Source: Aristolochia californica (taxonomy: Eukaryota; Streptophyta; Magnoliopsida; Piperales; Aristolochiaceae). From it: DNA of 64,000 nucleotides. Both the position numbers and the translations under genes were made by a program. Positions within the stretch are counted from its first letter, which is position 1, and every line of letters starts with the position of its first letter. Under the pieces are notes generated by a model. The model was given only the letters and a program-made list of their open reading frames with translations. It made no database searches and was not told the DNA's origin. This document shows, in pieces, positions 9,855 to 22,700 of the stretch. The stretch lies in contig JARWKL010000008.1 of NCBI GenBank assembly GCA_029961685.1, positions 6,202,501-6,266,500 of the forward strand. The letters are read 5' to 3'.

Positions 9855-11980
9855 CTAACATGTTTGCTAAATTTACATGGTAAAAATTCAGAAGCTTATT
9901 AGTGTTAAAATTTACTTGATTGGAGATTTGTCATTTTGTAATCAACATTTTTTCCCCATCTTTAAGGGTCTCTAATTCAATGAATTTCCTATCCATCTCC
10001 CACAAACCTTCCTACACCATCTCTCATCAATTTTTAAAAAGATGGGCTTTACATGATTGAACTGATAAAAGGGCCTCCCTAATTGGAAATTTAAAATGAA
10101 GCTAAATAAATTATTGTTTATTTAGCTTCATTTCACACGATGGTAAGTTCTTCCCCTCCATTTTTTGTTTGAACCGTAATCTGGTCCTTCCACATCACCT
10201 ACTACCCTCTTTCCCTTTCCAAGCAACAAATACAAAAAAATGTTGAAAGCCCAATTTTTCAAAACACTTTTAACCTTTAGAAGGAATATTTTCTTTTGAG
10301 ACAAAAAGGTCTCTACAAATGCTGAGATTAATCTACCACTTGAGTCTCGAGATTAGGTGTTAATAGACCTTTCACATTCCAAATCAATGAAAAAGAGTAT
10401 CATTCATGTTTTAAAAAACAAATAAAAGAGAAGATCTAAACACATATATAGAGATGTTGAAGCTAAAGGTTTTGGTGCATCCGTTGAGGCACTCACAAGA
10501 GCTTCAGGGATCGTTCCCCTTTTAATTGCACCTCTTCCCCAATCACAACATTTAACTTTGTTGTGCTTCCTCTCTTTTATTTTCACCTTATCTACATCAA
10601 ATGGTTAGATTCAATTAAACTTGGATCAAATTGGTTTGACCTTCAATTGAAATGATAACATTAAATTAAAAAATTAAAAACATTTTTCAACCAAAGGCCT
10701 TAATTGTGAGCAAAACAAACTATCTAATTCTTCTCACACATCTCTCACAAGTTTAGGCAAGTATCACCATATCTTTCTAGGATTAATTAAGAAAAGTTAA
10801 GAAGAAGGCGAAACTGTAGTCTTTCGGTATAAGGAAAAAATGGCGGCGATGAGAATAATCCAAGGCAATAGATTCTTTTGTAATATCTATGGTAGGGGTG
10901 ACATTGAAGCAAACTTGAACCTTTACAGGTTTGAACTTGGTTTGATCGTAAAACTTTATGCTCAAGCTCGAGCACAAAAATTCTAAATTAGTTCATACTC
11001 GAGCTTGAGTCGGGTTCGAGCTCATCATATATTTAAAACTAAAAATAAAAAATTACAAGAATGAATAAAGAGAATTTGGTGATGAACTTTATACCATTAA
11101 ACTATACGCTATTGTAGAAGAGTATAAAACTATGCAGAGCATACTAATGTACAATAACCAGTTTCATAAAGCTAATAGAAAGAGTAAACTTCTCCATCTA
11201 TTACATTTATTCTATTGACAAGTAGCAACATCGGATGCTAAGAGACCCGAAAGGGTTGAACAATCGATCATCTTTGACGTTTGAGGTAAATAAGAGTAGT
11301 CATCAACCAACAATAGAGAAAACTAATGAGATAAATTAGGGTATTGAGTATTTTCCTAAAACACTCCATGCTAAGAGTCCTCTCACAAGCTAACGAGCGG
11401 AGCTTAGTTATACTTAATAAGTTTTATTCCAAATTTGAACTCGAGCCGAACTCGAGTAAAAATTGAATTCAGCCCAGTTTTTCTCAAAGTAAAACTAAAA
11501 AACACTTATGGGTTTGACTTAACGACACTTCTTAGGCAGATAAGAACTTTGTTTGTTTTAATTTTTACAGGACTGCTGCTGCCAGTAATTAATCCATCTT
11601 AATTTGTTAGAGTGCATCCCAATGTTCCATGAAGAGCTGATAGAAGAAAGATTCCTAGTGTGTTGGTTTCTGTGTGGGGACTGGAACCGGGAGAATCCAG
11701 GTCGTGTGAAAGGTCAGATTTGAGCTATCTACAGCTCCCTCACTTCCTGAATCTAAATTGAGTCTATCCAAATCCCGATCCAATCCAAGTAATCAATTCA
11801 AAATTTCAGGGACCCGAATTGAATCTGGTTCGTGAGTCATAACGCCCTGATCCAAATACATCCAAACACAGAGAAGAGGAGTTATAGTAATGGAAAAGGA
11901 AAGCTGCAAATACCAGAGAAGACCCTAATTGAGTTGAGAGAATCTGCCAGCAAATAAGAAAATGTTGAAATACCAAAAAC
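9855..11980. other. Region upstream of the TCP gene, no coding feature
   Basis: AT-rich, low-copy-looking DNA without a supportable gene. It contains a perfect hairpin (10094-10133) and a second inverted repeat built on ctcgag (10961-11009; related ctcgag words near 11430-11460) that may mark an old non-autonomous DNA transposon between about 10915 and 11470. The short minus-strand frames here show no motif. Promoter elements of the TCP gene should lie in the last few hundred bases, but none could be assigned with confidence. Confidence 0.5.
10094..10133. repeat. Perfect 17-bp inverted repeat (hairpin)
   Basis: The arm aaatgaagctaaataaa (10094-10110) is followed by the 6-nt spacer ttattg and the exact reverse complement (10117-10133). 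An RNA copy would form a 17-bp stem. Flanks show no obvious target duplication. Confidence 0.85.
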
Positions 11981-12202
11981 TTGGCGTGGCTTTCTCTTTC
12001 CCCTCAAAACTTTCTTCTCCCTTTCTCCTCGCTCACTGTTGCAAAGACCCCCTCCGCGACTCTCTCTCTCTTTCTCGTCGTAATAAAGCGTAAAAGGAAC
12101 CGAGGTTACTTGTCTCCTTTCCCTTCACTAAAGCAGTCGAGAAAGACGAAATTTGTTTTTGCCCCTTTTCTTGGTTTTTTAATCTGTGAAAATCCAACCC
12201 TT

Positions 12203-12826
12203 ATGGGTTCGGAGCTCCTCCTCTCCGCATCAGAAGCCTCCAGCAGTCGATCTCGATCTCAGCTGTCGGTACAGGATCAACCGGAGCTCGGCAAGGCTAG
12301 CGGCAGCGGTCGCTTCGCTGTCGCGCAGCGCAAACCCTCCGGCACCAAGGATCGCCACACCAAAGTCGAGGGCCGGGGCCGCCGAGTCCGCATGCCACCG
12401 CTGTGTGCCGCCAGGATTTTTCAACTCACCCGCGAGCTCAACCTCCGATCCGACGGTGAGACCATCGAGTGGCTCCTCCGACAGGCCGAACCCTCTATAA
12501 TCGCCGTTACCGGCACAGGTACCGTACCCGCATCCGTCTCAACCTCTTGCGGCCCGGTCCCCTCCTCGTCCGCTAACTCGAGCACCTCCCCTGCCGACAT
12601 CAATTTCAACCATAACAGCGCCGGCCATAGCGATGCTAGAATCCTGCCGTCGGGGTTCTTTATGAACCCATACTTCGAAACCCTGCCGATCTGCCGACTT
12701 CCTACGATAGGGATGGAGGGCGGTGCGGCGGGAGTTAGGCAGCATATGCCATTCACCGCTATGCTCCTTCAGCATCCAGGCTCCGGAGATGACGATGGAG
12801 AGGAGAACGAGCAGCAGGAGACTTAG
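12203..12826 (+). CDS. Class I TCP transcription factor
   Basis: Nuclear DNA-binding protein of the plant-specific TCP family (207 aa from the ATG at 12203), which binds GC-rich promoter sites and controls cell proliferation and growth. The basic-helix-loop-helix TCP domain is at about residues 45-100: [17 protein letters not shown] basic region, then [19 protein letters not shown] and [15 protein letters not shown]. The short basic region (class I lacks the four extra residues of class II) and the GTGTVPA segment after helix II place it in class I (PCF). A Ser-rich N-terminus and an acidic tail ([12 protein letters not shown]) flank the domain. The frame is open back to 11981 (73 more codons), but that part is pyrimidine-rich and reads like 5' [13 protein letters not shown] is the more family-like start. 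No intron, as usual for TCP genes. Confidence 0.93.
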   Translation: MGSELLLSASEASSSRSRSQLSVQDQPELGKASGSGRFAVAQRKPSGTKDRHTKVEGRGRRVRMPPLCAARIFQLTRELNLRSDGETIEWLLRQAEPSIIAVTGTGTVPASVSTSCGPVPSSSANSSTSPADINFNHNSAGHSDARILPSGFFMNPYFETLPICRLPTIGMEGGAAGVRQHMPFTAMLLQHPGSGDDDGEENEQQET

Positions 12827-13854
12827 ATTTCGAAAATCCAAGGTCTTTTTTACTGTTTTCTGTGTTTTTTTTTTTTTTTCCTGGGGTTTTCAGCTGCAGA
12901 GAAAACAGGGTTTTGTTCAGGAAAAAAAAAGAGCTGATAAAACGCTAGGAGACATGGTGTAATAATCATTAAAATACATGGAATAGGAATTTCTCTGATT
13001 ATATAAGAAGCTCTACGTTTCGATTTCTCTTCCCCTTTTTCTATTTTTATTTTTCAAGTGGAAAATACCTTGTGGTGGGACCAGCAAGCATATAAACTGG
13101 ACCCACTAAGATCCGTGCGAATTCTCCAATGATTGAACTATTACATCGATGTCGTCCTTGACGATCGATTTACTATTTTTTTTAATGCTCGCGGGAAAAA
13201 AAAAAAAAAAAAAGACTCACGTGGGGGCGGATGAGACCCACACAATCTTGTTTCTGGAACCTAAGAGTATGTGGGCTCACCTTTCACACTTTATAAGGCG
13301 CAATTTATATCTGCTTGGTGGCACCCGAGCATATCTCTATTATTTATGAATCTACCAAAGAAATTTTCAACACATTTAATTTTTTAAACCAAATATTATT
13401 AAAAAAAATAACATAATATTTAAAATCATCAATAGAAGTAAATAAGAGACAGTAGGAGAGTGAAAATGGTAATTTGTGACTCTTATTGTATTGTATTGAC
13501 AAGAATTGTAACTAAAATTGAGAGGATACGAGAAAAATAATTAAAAAGTGGACACTATGTGTTTGATAATTGTAGACAACGGTGATGATGTCATATAGAA
13601 TTGCTAACAGATTGATTGAGGATAACAGTCATTTGTATACACCATCCTTAGCAAAAATGTTGTTCTCATGCAAAGATTTTCACATAAAAAAGAAGTAAAA
13701 ACTCAATGGAAGAATTAGTAGATTTATAGAACTGAAAAATAGAAATAACATTTTTTTGCATAGTAGGTATACAAAGAATACTATTTAAGAAAAAAATGGT
13801 GTGAGGGTATAGAGAGAGATTTGTAACTAGTATGAGTATTAGGGAGACCTATGC
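12827..13854. other. 3' flank of the TCP gene
   Basis: A T-rich stretch follows the TAG stop and probably contains the 3' UTR and poly(A) site; no canonical aataaa could be tied to it. A run of 18 A near 13197-13214 and AT-rich DNA follow. No other gene is supported. Confidence 0.45.
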
Positions 13855-15057
13855 CATCACCAATCACAAGTCCGTGGTAACATGGTGTGATACGTCACTA
13901 TCCAAAAACCAAGTAGAACCAGTAGAAGAATTGGCGGTTGTAAGATGGGTTTGTGGTTGCCATGGTGACAAAGAGTAAGGTTGCCAGTGAGGAGGTTGGC
14001 AAGGAGCCTAGGACGATGGCAAGAGCAGTTGCATCTAACGAAAGACAAGGCACTATGGAACGGTGAGTCTTTTTTCACGATACCATTGGCAACGACCAAG
14101 GTAGGGTTAATGCTGAGATCGACTATTCGGTGTGACGATGTTGGTGAGACTTGAACCTGGAGCTGTCATTGAGTGGTAGGAGGATGCCCCAGGTCATTGT
14201 TGACGACAATTACCTGACTTGCCAGAATTGGAGCAAAAATTGGGTGGATTTGTTAAAGCTGGAAATGGACAGGAGTGAACTTGATGGACACGTAGCGAGA
14301 GTTCCTTATTGATGACTTTTTTATGTAGTTCCTCAAAAGAAGTTGGTGTGTCACAACCATTGATAATATCGATAAATGGTTTGTAATCATCATCGAATCC
14401 ATCCAAAAATTTCTCAGTGAGATCCTCTGCATCCAAAGTTTTTCCTAAGGTCGCAAGTTCATCAATACGTGTTTTAATAAACTGCATATAATCGGTAATA
14501 GATTGAGATCCCTTAATGACATGCTTGGGTTGTTCCTTGATCTGTTTGATGTGGCCGCGCAAAGGCCAGACATAAGTTCAGGCCAAAGTATTCCAGGATT
14601 CATGGGAGGTCCTTGATTAAGTGTTCAGCAGAATGAGAGATGGCATGCCAACAAGAGCACAATAAATCAGTTTGTCCTGACGAAGCCATGTATGGTATTG
14701 GGGATTGGGAGCGGCGAGATTATTGACAGTCTTTGTGGCTGAGGGTGCAAGATGAGAACCATCAACGAACTTGTATAAATCATAATTGATAAGAGTGACT
14801 TCCATCTTAAGCTTCCAACAAAGATAATTGGTGGATATGAGTTTGACTAAATCATGGATGTTGATTATCGTAAGAGGTATGGTTGGATAATGGGCATTAA
14901 GAATGGTGGTTTGAGTCTCTTCGGGAGTCATGAGTGTAAACTTGGATGATAAGGAAATAATAAGTTCCTGTTGACAAGTTGGAAGACTGTCAAAATAAAT
15001 ATGATGTACCTCGGAAATCAAGTTGGAAGTTAGTCGTCGATGTAGAGGGGAGGGCAC
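13855..15057 (-). pseudogene. Copia gag-protease relic
   Basis: Minus-strand remnant of a Ty1/Copia gag. The N-terminal half is at 14617-15057 (WKLKMEVTLINYDLYKFVDG) and the UBN2-type core at 14194-14562 (RGHIKQIKEQPKHVIKGSQS, DLTEKFLDGFDDDYK, SFEELHKKVINKELSLR). A frame break near 14563-14616 separates them. At 13855-13920, in another frame, WFLDSDVSHHVTTDL is recognisable as the Copia protease motif, with Asp replacing the Gly of DSGASHH. No reverse transcriptase or LTR is attached, so it is a truncated fossil. Confidence 0.85.
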
Positions 15058-16250
15058 TGTGACTTTTTTTTTTTTTCGTACATGTGAGATTCACACGTGG
15101 GACTTCACACGAACAACGCACACTTCGGTTCCAACTTTGCGCGCATCATCTGGTTTCGAACTTTGGCGAAGTCGGAATCGGGTTTGCTGATGTGGGGCAT
15201 CAGAAGGCCGAGCAGTGGCTCAGCTGTAGTCGTCGACGACTTTCAGAGGTTTCACCGAAGTTGGGTCACCTAGAGGTTTCAATGGTCGCAACCTTCTGGA
15301 CGCGGTGAAGCCCTTGAGGCTAGTCGCTTCATATCATAACTGGATACTTCCAATGGCACAATGAGGACAAAATGATCTGGAAATGGGCACAGATGGAAGC
15401 TTCTCTGCCTGCTCTTTCTTTGAGAGCAGAAGAGATCAACAGCGACCTAATAAAGCGGCAACATCTTTGAACCTCCTGCGACCGGACAAGGCCATCTTCT
15501 TCGTCCAGGGACAACTTAACCAGAAGAGAAACTGAAGAATCGGTAGACCTTATCCTCCTTAACAGAAATGGTCAACTATTTTTTAGCTATTTGGACTCCG
15601 GCTAATTGCCTTCTTTGGGGAGAATACGGTGGGTAAAAATGAAATAACAGGGTCTTTAACCAAACCGCAGTCATTTATGGTGCCTATATCAAAGAAAACT
15701 GGGCTGCAATTGCCGATATGTATGCCACCAAACCCCGAGCACATCAGAAATGAACCCATTCAAACTAAACCTGATTAAGATGAAAGCTCCATTTGACAAT
15801 CCCAGTCCCGCCAGATTCAATGGAATCGTTAGAGATCACAATCCATCTTGCTTTTCTGATAGGTCTCAGAATCACGATTCTCAGTGTCAATTAGTTATAG
15901 AAGGTAAATAAGTTTGTGTCATTAGCCGGTGTCAAATTTATCTACCAAATTTTGTAATTTTTCTTCTTTTTGTTTGATGAAGGTTTGTTCTTCTTACTCT
16001 CAATAAAAACCCTCTTTTCAAAAAAAAGTTCCTAATAGTCTATGTAAAATTCCTACCAGTTGCTAGAATTTTTTTTTGTATTATGGAGACTATAACTTCC
16101 AAGTTTTATTTTTCTCCAATACTCTGATTAATTTTTGCGGACAGTTTAGCTGATTCGACTTTTGGAATCACTTTCCCACCAAGTTAACATTTTTCTTTTA
16201 ATGTTCAAGGATCTGAAAGAACATGTACGATGGGGGACAGGAGAGAAAAC
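15058..16250. other. Unassigned sequence ending in an A-rich tail
   Basis: No gene is supported. 15084-15308 (+) and 15329-15514 (-) are open but without motifs. The part up to about 16027 ends in caataaaaaccctcttttca plus eight A, which resembles a retroposon 3' end (signal plus poly(A)). The Copia gag relic lies directly to the left, so 15058-15300 could be its leader. Confidence 0.35.
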
Positions 16251-16697
16251 ATAACTAAATTTTACTTGAATGATGCTCACAACCTCTTAAGACTTTCAAC
16301 CGGCGTGATGCAGATTCAATGGCTCTTGATGCAAAAGAAGGTAAAATAAGTTCATGGGCAATCCAGTAGTAACACAAAAGATAGAGCAAACAACTCGAAA
16401 CCTGATTAAATAGTGGCGAAGTATAATAAAGGAATGTAGCAAGTAACAAAATATATACAAGAGCAACCAAGGCACAGCGAAAGCAGAATAAAATCTTAAA
16501 AAGAAAAGAGAAAAAATCATGAAGGTGAAAGAACAACAGTAAATTCAACCTTACCGCATCCCCTTGCATGAATGATACAGTCACATTAGCTTACAATAGG
16601 ATGGCAGCTGCTCCACAAAAATCACCTTGAGAACAAGCAGGTGAAAAGCTTCAGATAGTGCACTTACTTTTCTTTAGTGCTCATTATGAATGAGCCA

Positions 16698-16735
16698 CTA
16701 ACTTCTTTTCTTCTTGGTCCCCGATACTGGCATAT
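16698..16735 (-). CDS. OTU gene, last traced exon and stop
   Basis: 38 nt, acceptor attcag, ending at TAG (16698-16700). It encodes [12 protein letters not shown]. The basic KKKR tail is where family members usually continue for a few more residues. A GTTAGT just before the stop could act as an alternative donor. The 3' UTR should extend into 16250-16697. Confidence 0.75.
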
Positions 16736-19700
16736 CTGAATCCATCAATAACAATATAAAATGTTTCAAATTCATCAATGCAAATAAGCACAAATTTGGA
16801 CAAGCTAGCATTTCTATGTTCAAAATACAGATAGGAATGACCAAGGCGAAAAAACTAACGGTGATCAAATAAGTCTGACATGGAAGTAAAAAGCATTTAT
16901 TACTTCCTTGATATGGAATCACATACATGACACGCATATGTGATCTCAAACCAGATGCAATTCCCATCTCTTTGATGTTAACAGTAACTATGAGTGACAG
17001 ACATCTTCACAGCTACTTTCTTTTTTCTTTCTAATAAGGTAAGAACTTTATCTTTCAAAAAGAAAAAAAAGGAAGGTAGGGAGGCCCCGGGGGCCTTTTA
17101 AGTACACCAAACAAAACAGGTAGTACAGAAGAAATTTAAAAAAATGACACTAACTAAGGCTTACCTCCCTCTTGGTAGATTGCATTGTAGTGAACCTCTG
17201 CCCAAAAGCTTAAGAAAATAACTGTGCAGGCATATTAATTCAAAATCAGGCTCAGTACTTCTGTATAATATATCTGTGCAGGCATAAATAAATTATGGAT
17301 CAACATTTTCTACTTCTAACAACTATCCAACCTCACCCATTACCCTGTCTTTATATTAGGGTTTTTTTTGTCTAATGACATAAGCACGCTTTGCTCCCTC
17401 ATCACATATTTTGATAAAAGAAGGTCTATCTTTTGTTTCTATCCTTAAGCACTAATTACTAGGAATTTTACCTTGTTTGGATTTCTGGATGTTAGGCAAA
17501 ATTTCTATGTAGCAGGTGTCCTTGAATGATGTTATAACAAATATTTTTACTCCATACTGCACACGGAAAAAATGACCATTAATCAAGATAATGAGAAATT
17601 TCTTTCCTACCTGACAATTTCTGGTAAATAACTGCAAATAAAGAGAACCAAGACAGATGCACCAGTATTCAATAACTATAGCTCTGAAAGAAAAAAACTT
17701 TACTAGGATTGCTTAAATTTTAAATAACTAAAATCTTCTGTTGATTCGAAATAAAGATATGAGAGAATACACAGTGAGTATAGTTCTATTTTTTATTAGG
17801 GCAAATACAAGGACCCACCACGCCGTGCCAGGCAAGGAAAAAAAGCATTCCCTAAAATGCAGTCTGTTCTCTTTTAAAATGTAAAACAATTTTTAGCAAA
17901 AAGATGAGTGGTCCCTAGAACCCAAGGAGCCAAAAAAGGCTACAAGGCTGACGGGGGAAGTATAGTGAAAAAGGATGTTGAACTCTTCCCTCCTTTAACC
18001 TAAATTGCATATTCAACGTTACCTTAAATCTGATGCTATAACTTAAAAACTCCTCTCAGATCTGGTACTGTAATGGCTTTACAGATGACAAGTGAAGCAC
18101 AACAAATGCAACTTGCATAACAGCAGAAATCAGGTAATAGCAAAGCTTGAATCATTTCTTTAAAGTCAGTTGTCAAACAGCCATGAGGAAGAAATGGACA
18201 GGATACTAGCCAACATTCAGGGGAAGTGAATAAAATGGATTTCAGCGGTACAGCTGCTTGACATGGTGAAGGCAAGGACTCCTCTAACTGGGTGTCAAGA
18301 TCTTTATCTGAACTGGAACTAAATATCAAGATTCACACATTTGTGCCATCTCTATTTTTGTTGAAAGGAATAATGTTTTTGGCACACGCAGAATAACAAC
18401 CAGACAACATCAATTCAAAGATTTCAATCCAGATTTCTTCTATCTAAGGCTTAAGATCATCAGTGTAGAGAATGAAGGTGGTCTTTTCTTCACACATGCA
18501 TCAATGTGGGAAGCAGCTGCTAATATTTGTTCTTTTTACTTGAGAGTTTGTGTCTTCACACTTTTGTATATTAATTTCAAAGTCAGATACAAAACACAAG
18601 TAATAAATGACACAAAGAACATAAAGATTTATAGTGGCCCACAACCAAACATGAGTTCTTAATCCACTCCCAAAGTGTTTGTACCTCAGAATTAATTCTT
18701 TATATTTGGGAATCAAACTGTATCTATAGCAAATTGTCACAAAACTCAATTACAGTGCTGCCCACACAGGAACTTATTCTACTCAATTGACCACAATAAC
18801 CAATTTACAATACACACCGCCTCACTAGATTTAGAAAACACTAGACTCTGAAGCCTAGACCCAAAAAGGAATTTTCTAGTAGCTAACTAAGCATTTTTGC
18901 CTAAACCCATAACGGGATTTATCAACAGCTCACTAAGCACTCTTGCCTAGACCCATAAAAAGATTTTCAGTAACATTAGCCCACACAGGTACACTTGCCT
19001 AGACCCATAAAAGGATTTTCAGCAGCTCTTATCTGCTGAAGGACTTACAACTCTCATAGTGATAGCAAAAGTTTTACAACCTATACCACCTATACCCTTA
19101 ATAAAATATCAACAACCAACTAAGCAACACAATTTAGACTCAGAAAAGTATCAGCAACTAATCCTCAACCACAAAAGTTTCTCTCAATAATTGAGATGTC
19201 AACAAAAGCTTTACTAAAGTTTGCAAGGGTTACTTGCTTACGATTTAGTCCTTTACAAAAGCCTCTTAATCAGGCAAATTTTACAATACAAGCATAAAAT
19301 AGATAAGGACAACCAATCTATATGCCTATACTATGTAATAGTAGCTCAATAAGTCCTTAATGACATGATTTCGAAATGAAAGTTTGAAATAAAACTTGGG
19401 TTGGTCTTTCAAATAAGGAGACACTTAAAAGCAGCACAAATCAAATATGGATTTCAAAATTTAATCCTATAAGTAATTATTTGAACAATTTTGAAAATTT
19501 CAAGTTAGAAGATCTTTAATTCAGATTTACTCGACCAAGTGTATTCAATTGGTTTCAAAATAAGAGCATATATAAGCACTTGGATTTTTGATTTCCCTAA
19601 ATTGTTCTTATTATGCAAATACCACTTCAACTTCTCTTGCTAAAGTAAATAATAAGATTTCAAAAATAACGGTACACAACCTGTAGCAAGGATTAAACTA

Positions 19701-22700
19701 AACAAATAAAGATTTCAAAGTACTAACTTGGAAATACTTTGCTCATTGAAAGAGGGTTTCTCAAATCTTTAAATTTGGACTCCAAAAATCAGTTTCAAAA
19801 TATAAACGAGCACAAGAATGGTCGCGGAAGACTTAGCAAGTATGGATGGCGATTTTCCAGAAAAATGGTATTCAGGTGAGCCTTCATCAAGACCTTTTCG
19901 GCACCTTCCAGATGGTATTGGGGACTCGTTTGCCAAGAATTGGTAAGCTGCTTCTCTCTACATGCCTTGCCCACATTCCATGGTGTCTTTGGCTGGAGAA
20001 AAACAATAGGAGGTTTAATCTCAAATTCAGAAACCTAGAAAGCACCATCTCTTGCGCAATAGGAATGATCTCCAACTAGTTGCATACTAGGAAGGAATTT
20101 GCCCCTCAAGCGGGAATATCCCTTCATTGGAATTAGAGTCTTCTGGTTCATATGGTGGGTCCTCAAAAGGTGCTGGCAAAGACCGAATGGTAGCCTCCCC
20201 CTAGCGACTGCATGAAGTTAAATTTTGATGGAAATACTTTGGGGTGCCTAGTACCAGCCAGTACAGGTGGTGTCTTCAGGAACCACATAGGTGAGACTAT
20301 TCTCTCTTATGCGGGGCTGGTTGGTATTGCCGAATCCAACACCGCGGAAGTGGCTTCCCTTCTCCATGGGTAGGAAATTTTCAAGGACAGTCATCATAGA
20401 AACCTGATGATTGAAGGGGATTCTAAAGTTGTCATTAGTTGGTGCTCCATCACCGCCTCCCCCCATGGCGACATTGGCCCACCATTTCTTCCATAGCAGA
20501 CATTGTATATTCTATTTCTTGTACATGGAGTCACATTCTTGGGTAAGTCAATTCCTTGGCTGATAGGCTAGCTAGATTTGGAACATCCCAGCAATCTCTC
20601 ATTGTTTGGGACGGTTCCTCCCCCTTGTAATTTTACTCTTTTGAGCAATCCAACACTATTTAAAAAAAAGATATAAAGGTTTAAGTGTTTTCAAGTGACT
20701 AGGGGAATTTTTGTAATTGTCATTCAGAACTCTATAAAAACACTGGGGTTCAAGCTTGACCCCCACAGAGAGTCATTCTACAACTCTGATTTCTTTCTCT
20801 TTTCACTCCCTCTCTCTCCTTCTCGAAAACCCTAAAGTTCACTCTTTTACATACCATATGCTATAGATAGACCTAATAAAAGGAAATGCATCGAAGTTGA
20901 CGACATGCGTGTTATTTTGATGAGTGTACATAATTATTGAAATCTCCACCATATGCACGTAATTATGTTGTATTCCATCGGGATATTTACATAATTGAGT
21001 GTTTCCGCTAAAATACATCAACGATTAAATTTATTCCAAAAGAAAGCAAATGAACAAGAAGAGGAGGCAGGAAACCAATATTTCTAGAAGAGAAAGATTT
21101 CACATAGAACCATCATGAAATCAGAAATTTTAGAAATTTAAATACTTTCAAAAAACATAAAAAGGACAAAAAATACCGAATCTGCAGCAGCCTGCAATGT
21201 GACATGGTCACCCCATTCAACTGCCCTATTCCATTTGCACAAAAAGGTTAAATTGTGATAAAGCAGCGCCATGTGGTAAGAAGAAGATAACACAGAAGAA
21301 CGTACTTGGACATTTTCTTCAAATATTCACTATAAGCCATCGGAACATATCCTTCATATATATCTGGGTGAGCCTTAAGCTGGAATAGAAATTGTGAGAT
21401 TTTGAATAAGCAATGCAGGTAATGAAACCTGAAAAATAGTTCACTAGCAACCTGATTAACAACTTGCTGCCTCACAAACTTGTGGTGCTCAGTAGTACCG
21501 TAAAATTGATCTGAAAGTGCTCGAAACTGAAAACAAAACAAAGCAATATGACAATTTGCACAAGAGTTTAAGGAACTCAACCTGATTACCACACAAAAGT
21601 CTTCTCAAGCAGACTAGGGGGCAAAAAATGAGAAAAGGATAAAAGAAAGCATAAAAAAACATTGCATGCTTTGCCATGACCATCAAATAATAATGTCTTC
21701 AAAACATCCAAAGACAGGGTAAACTAGTCATTTAATGCCTTATTTGTAATAAAAGATACGTATCTGCTTGAGGAGACCTAATTTAAGTACATTCAGTCCA
21801 ATTTACCCTCTGTATTTGTAGCACTTCATTTTTTGTCCATGACAAGGTTATCTTGTTTAATATTCTTCATGCAAATGAGTATGTGTACGGTAGCAATGTT
21901 ATAAGGTATCTCAGCTAATAACCATAGCATTCTACCAAGCCTAAAGCAACGTAACACTACCTCATAAAAAAATTCTCAATTTCAAACAGCTACCCAGAGG
22001 AATAGAGCATAGGCACAACAACTAAACGGTAAAACTTTTTACCCAGTGACATGGTTGTCTTGTTTAATTTTGTTGATCCAAATTAGCATGCATATGGATT
22101 CCAGCATATAAGATTATCTTTTAGTAGAATCAGGACTGTTATCCTCTGCCACATTTATGGTTTGACTCAACCTAATGCTCTTTTACCCCTTAAATCAATT
22201 CAATCCCTTGCAATATACTGCCACCTGCACAATTGCAAGATACAATAACTAACCATGTCTAAAACCAGGATGACTAACACACCAGTTTCAGAAGAGAACA
22301 TAGGGCATCAGAGGACAGTCTAAATTATCAACCCTGTCAGAATGAATTCTACTTAAAAACATACAAGTGAGATAATTTCTTAAAGTCCAAGACATGTCAG
22401 AGGCATGGAAACAGCTGAAAGGCCTAGTTAACACTTTTAACTGCCATCAAGTTTAGGGTTTAGGGATGCCTCCTCCCCACGGACAATACTATTTGCTTCG
22501 GGGTTGGTACTATGGATCAGATCAGAAAACTGCATGCTGTTCTGAGATTTGAATTGGCTTCTGGTCAGAACATAAACTAGAGTAAAACCACTCTTCTTGG
22601 CTACCACATTGATCCAGCTGGGCTTCGGGATATGACGAACTACTTGGGATGCTCTGTGGAAAATATGCCAGCTACATATCTTAGGCTCCCACTTTTTGAT

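Noticed and set aside
12230..12841. Antisense and shifted frames across the TCP gene
   Set aside because: They are shadows of GC-rich TCP coding sequence; only the 11981/12203 frame carries the TCP domain.
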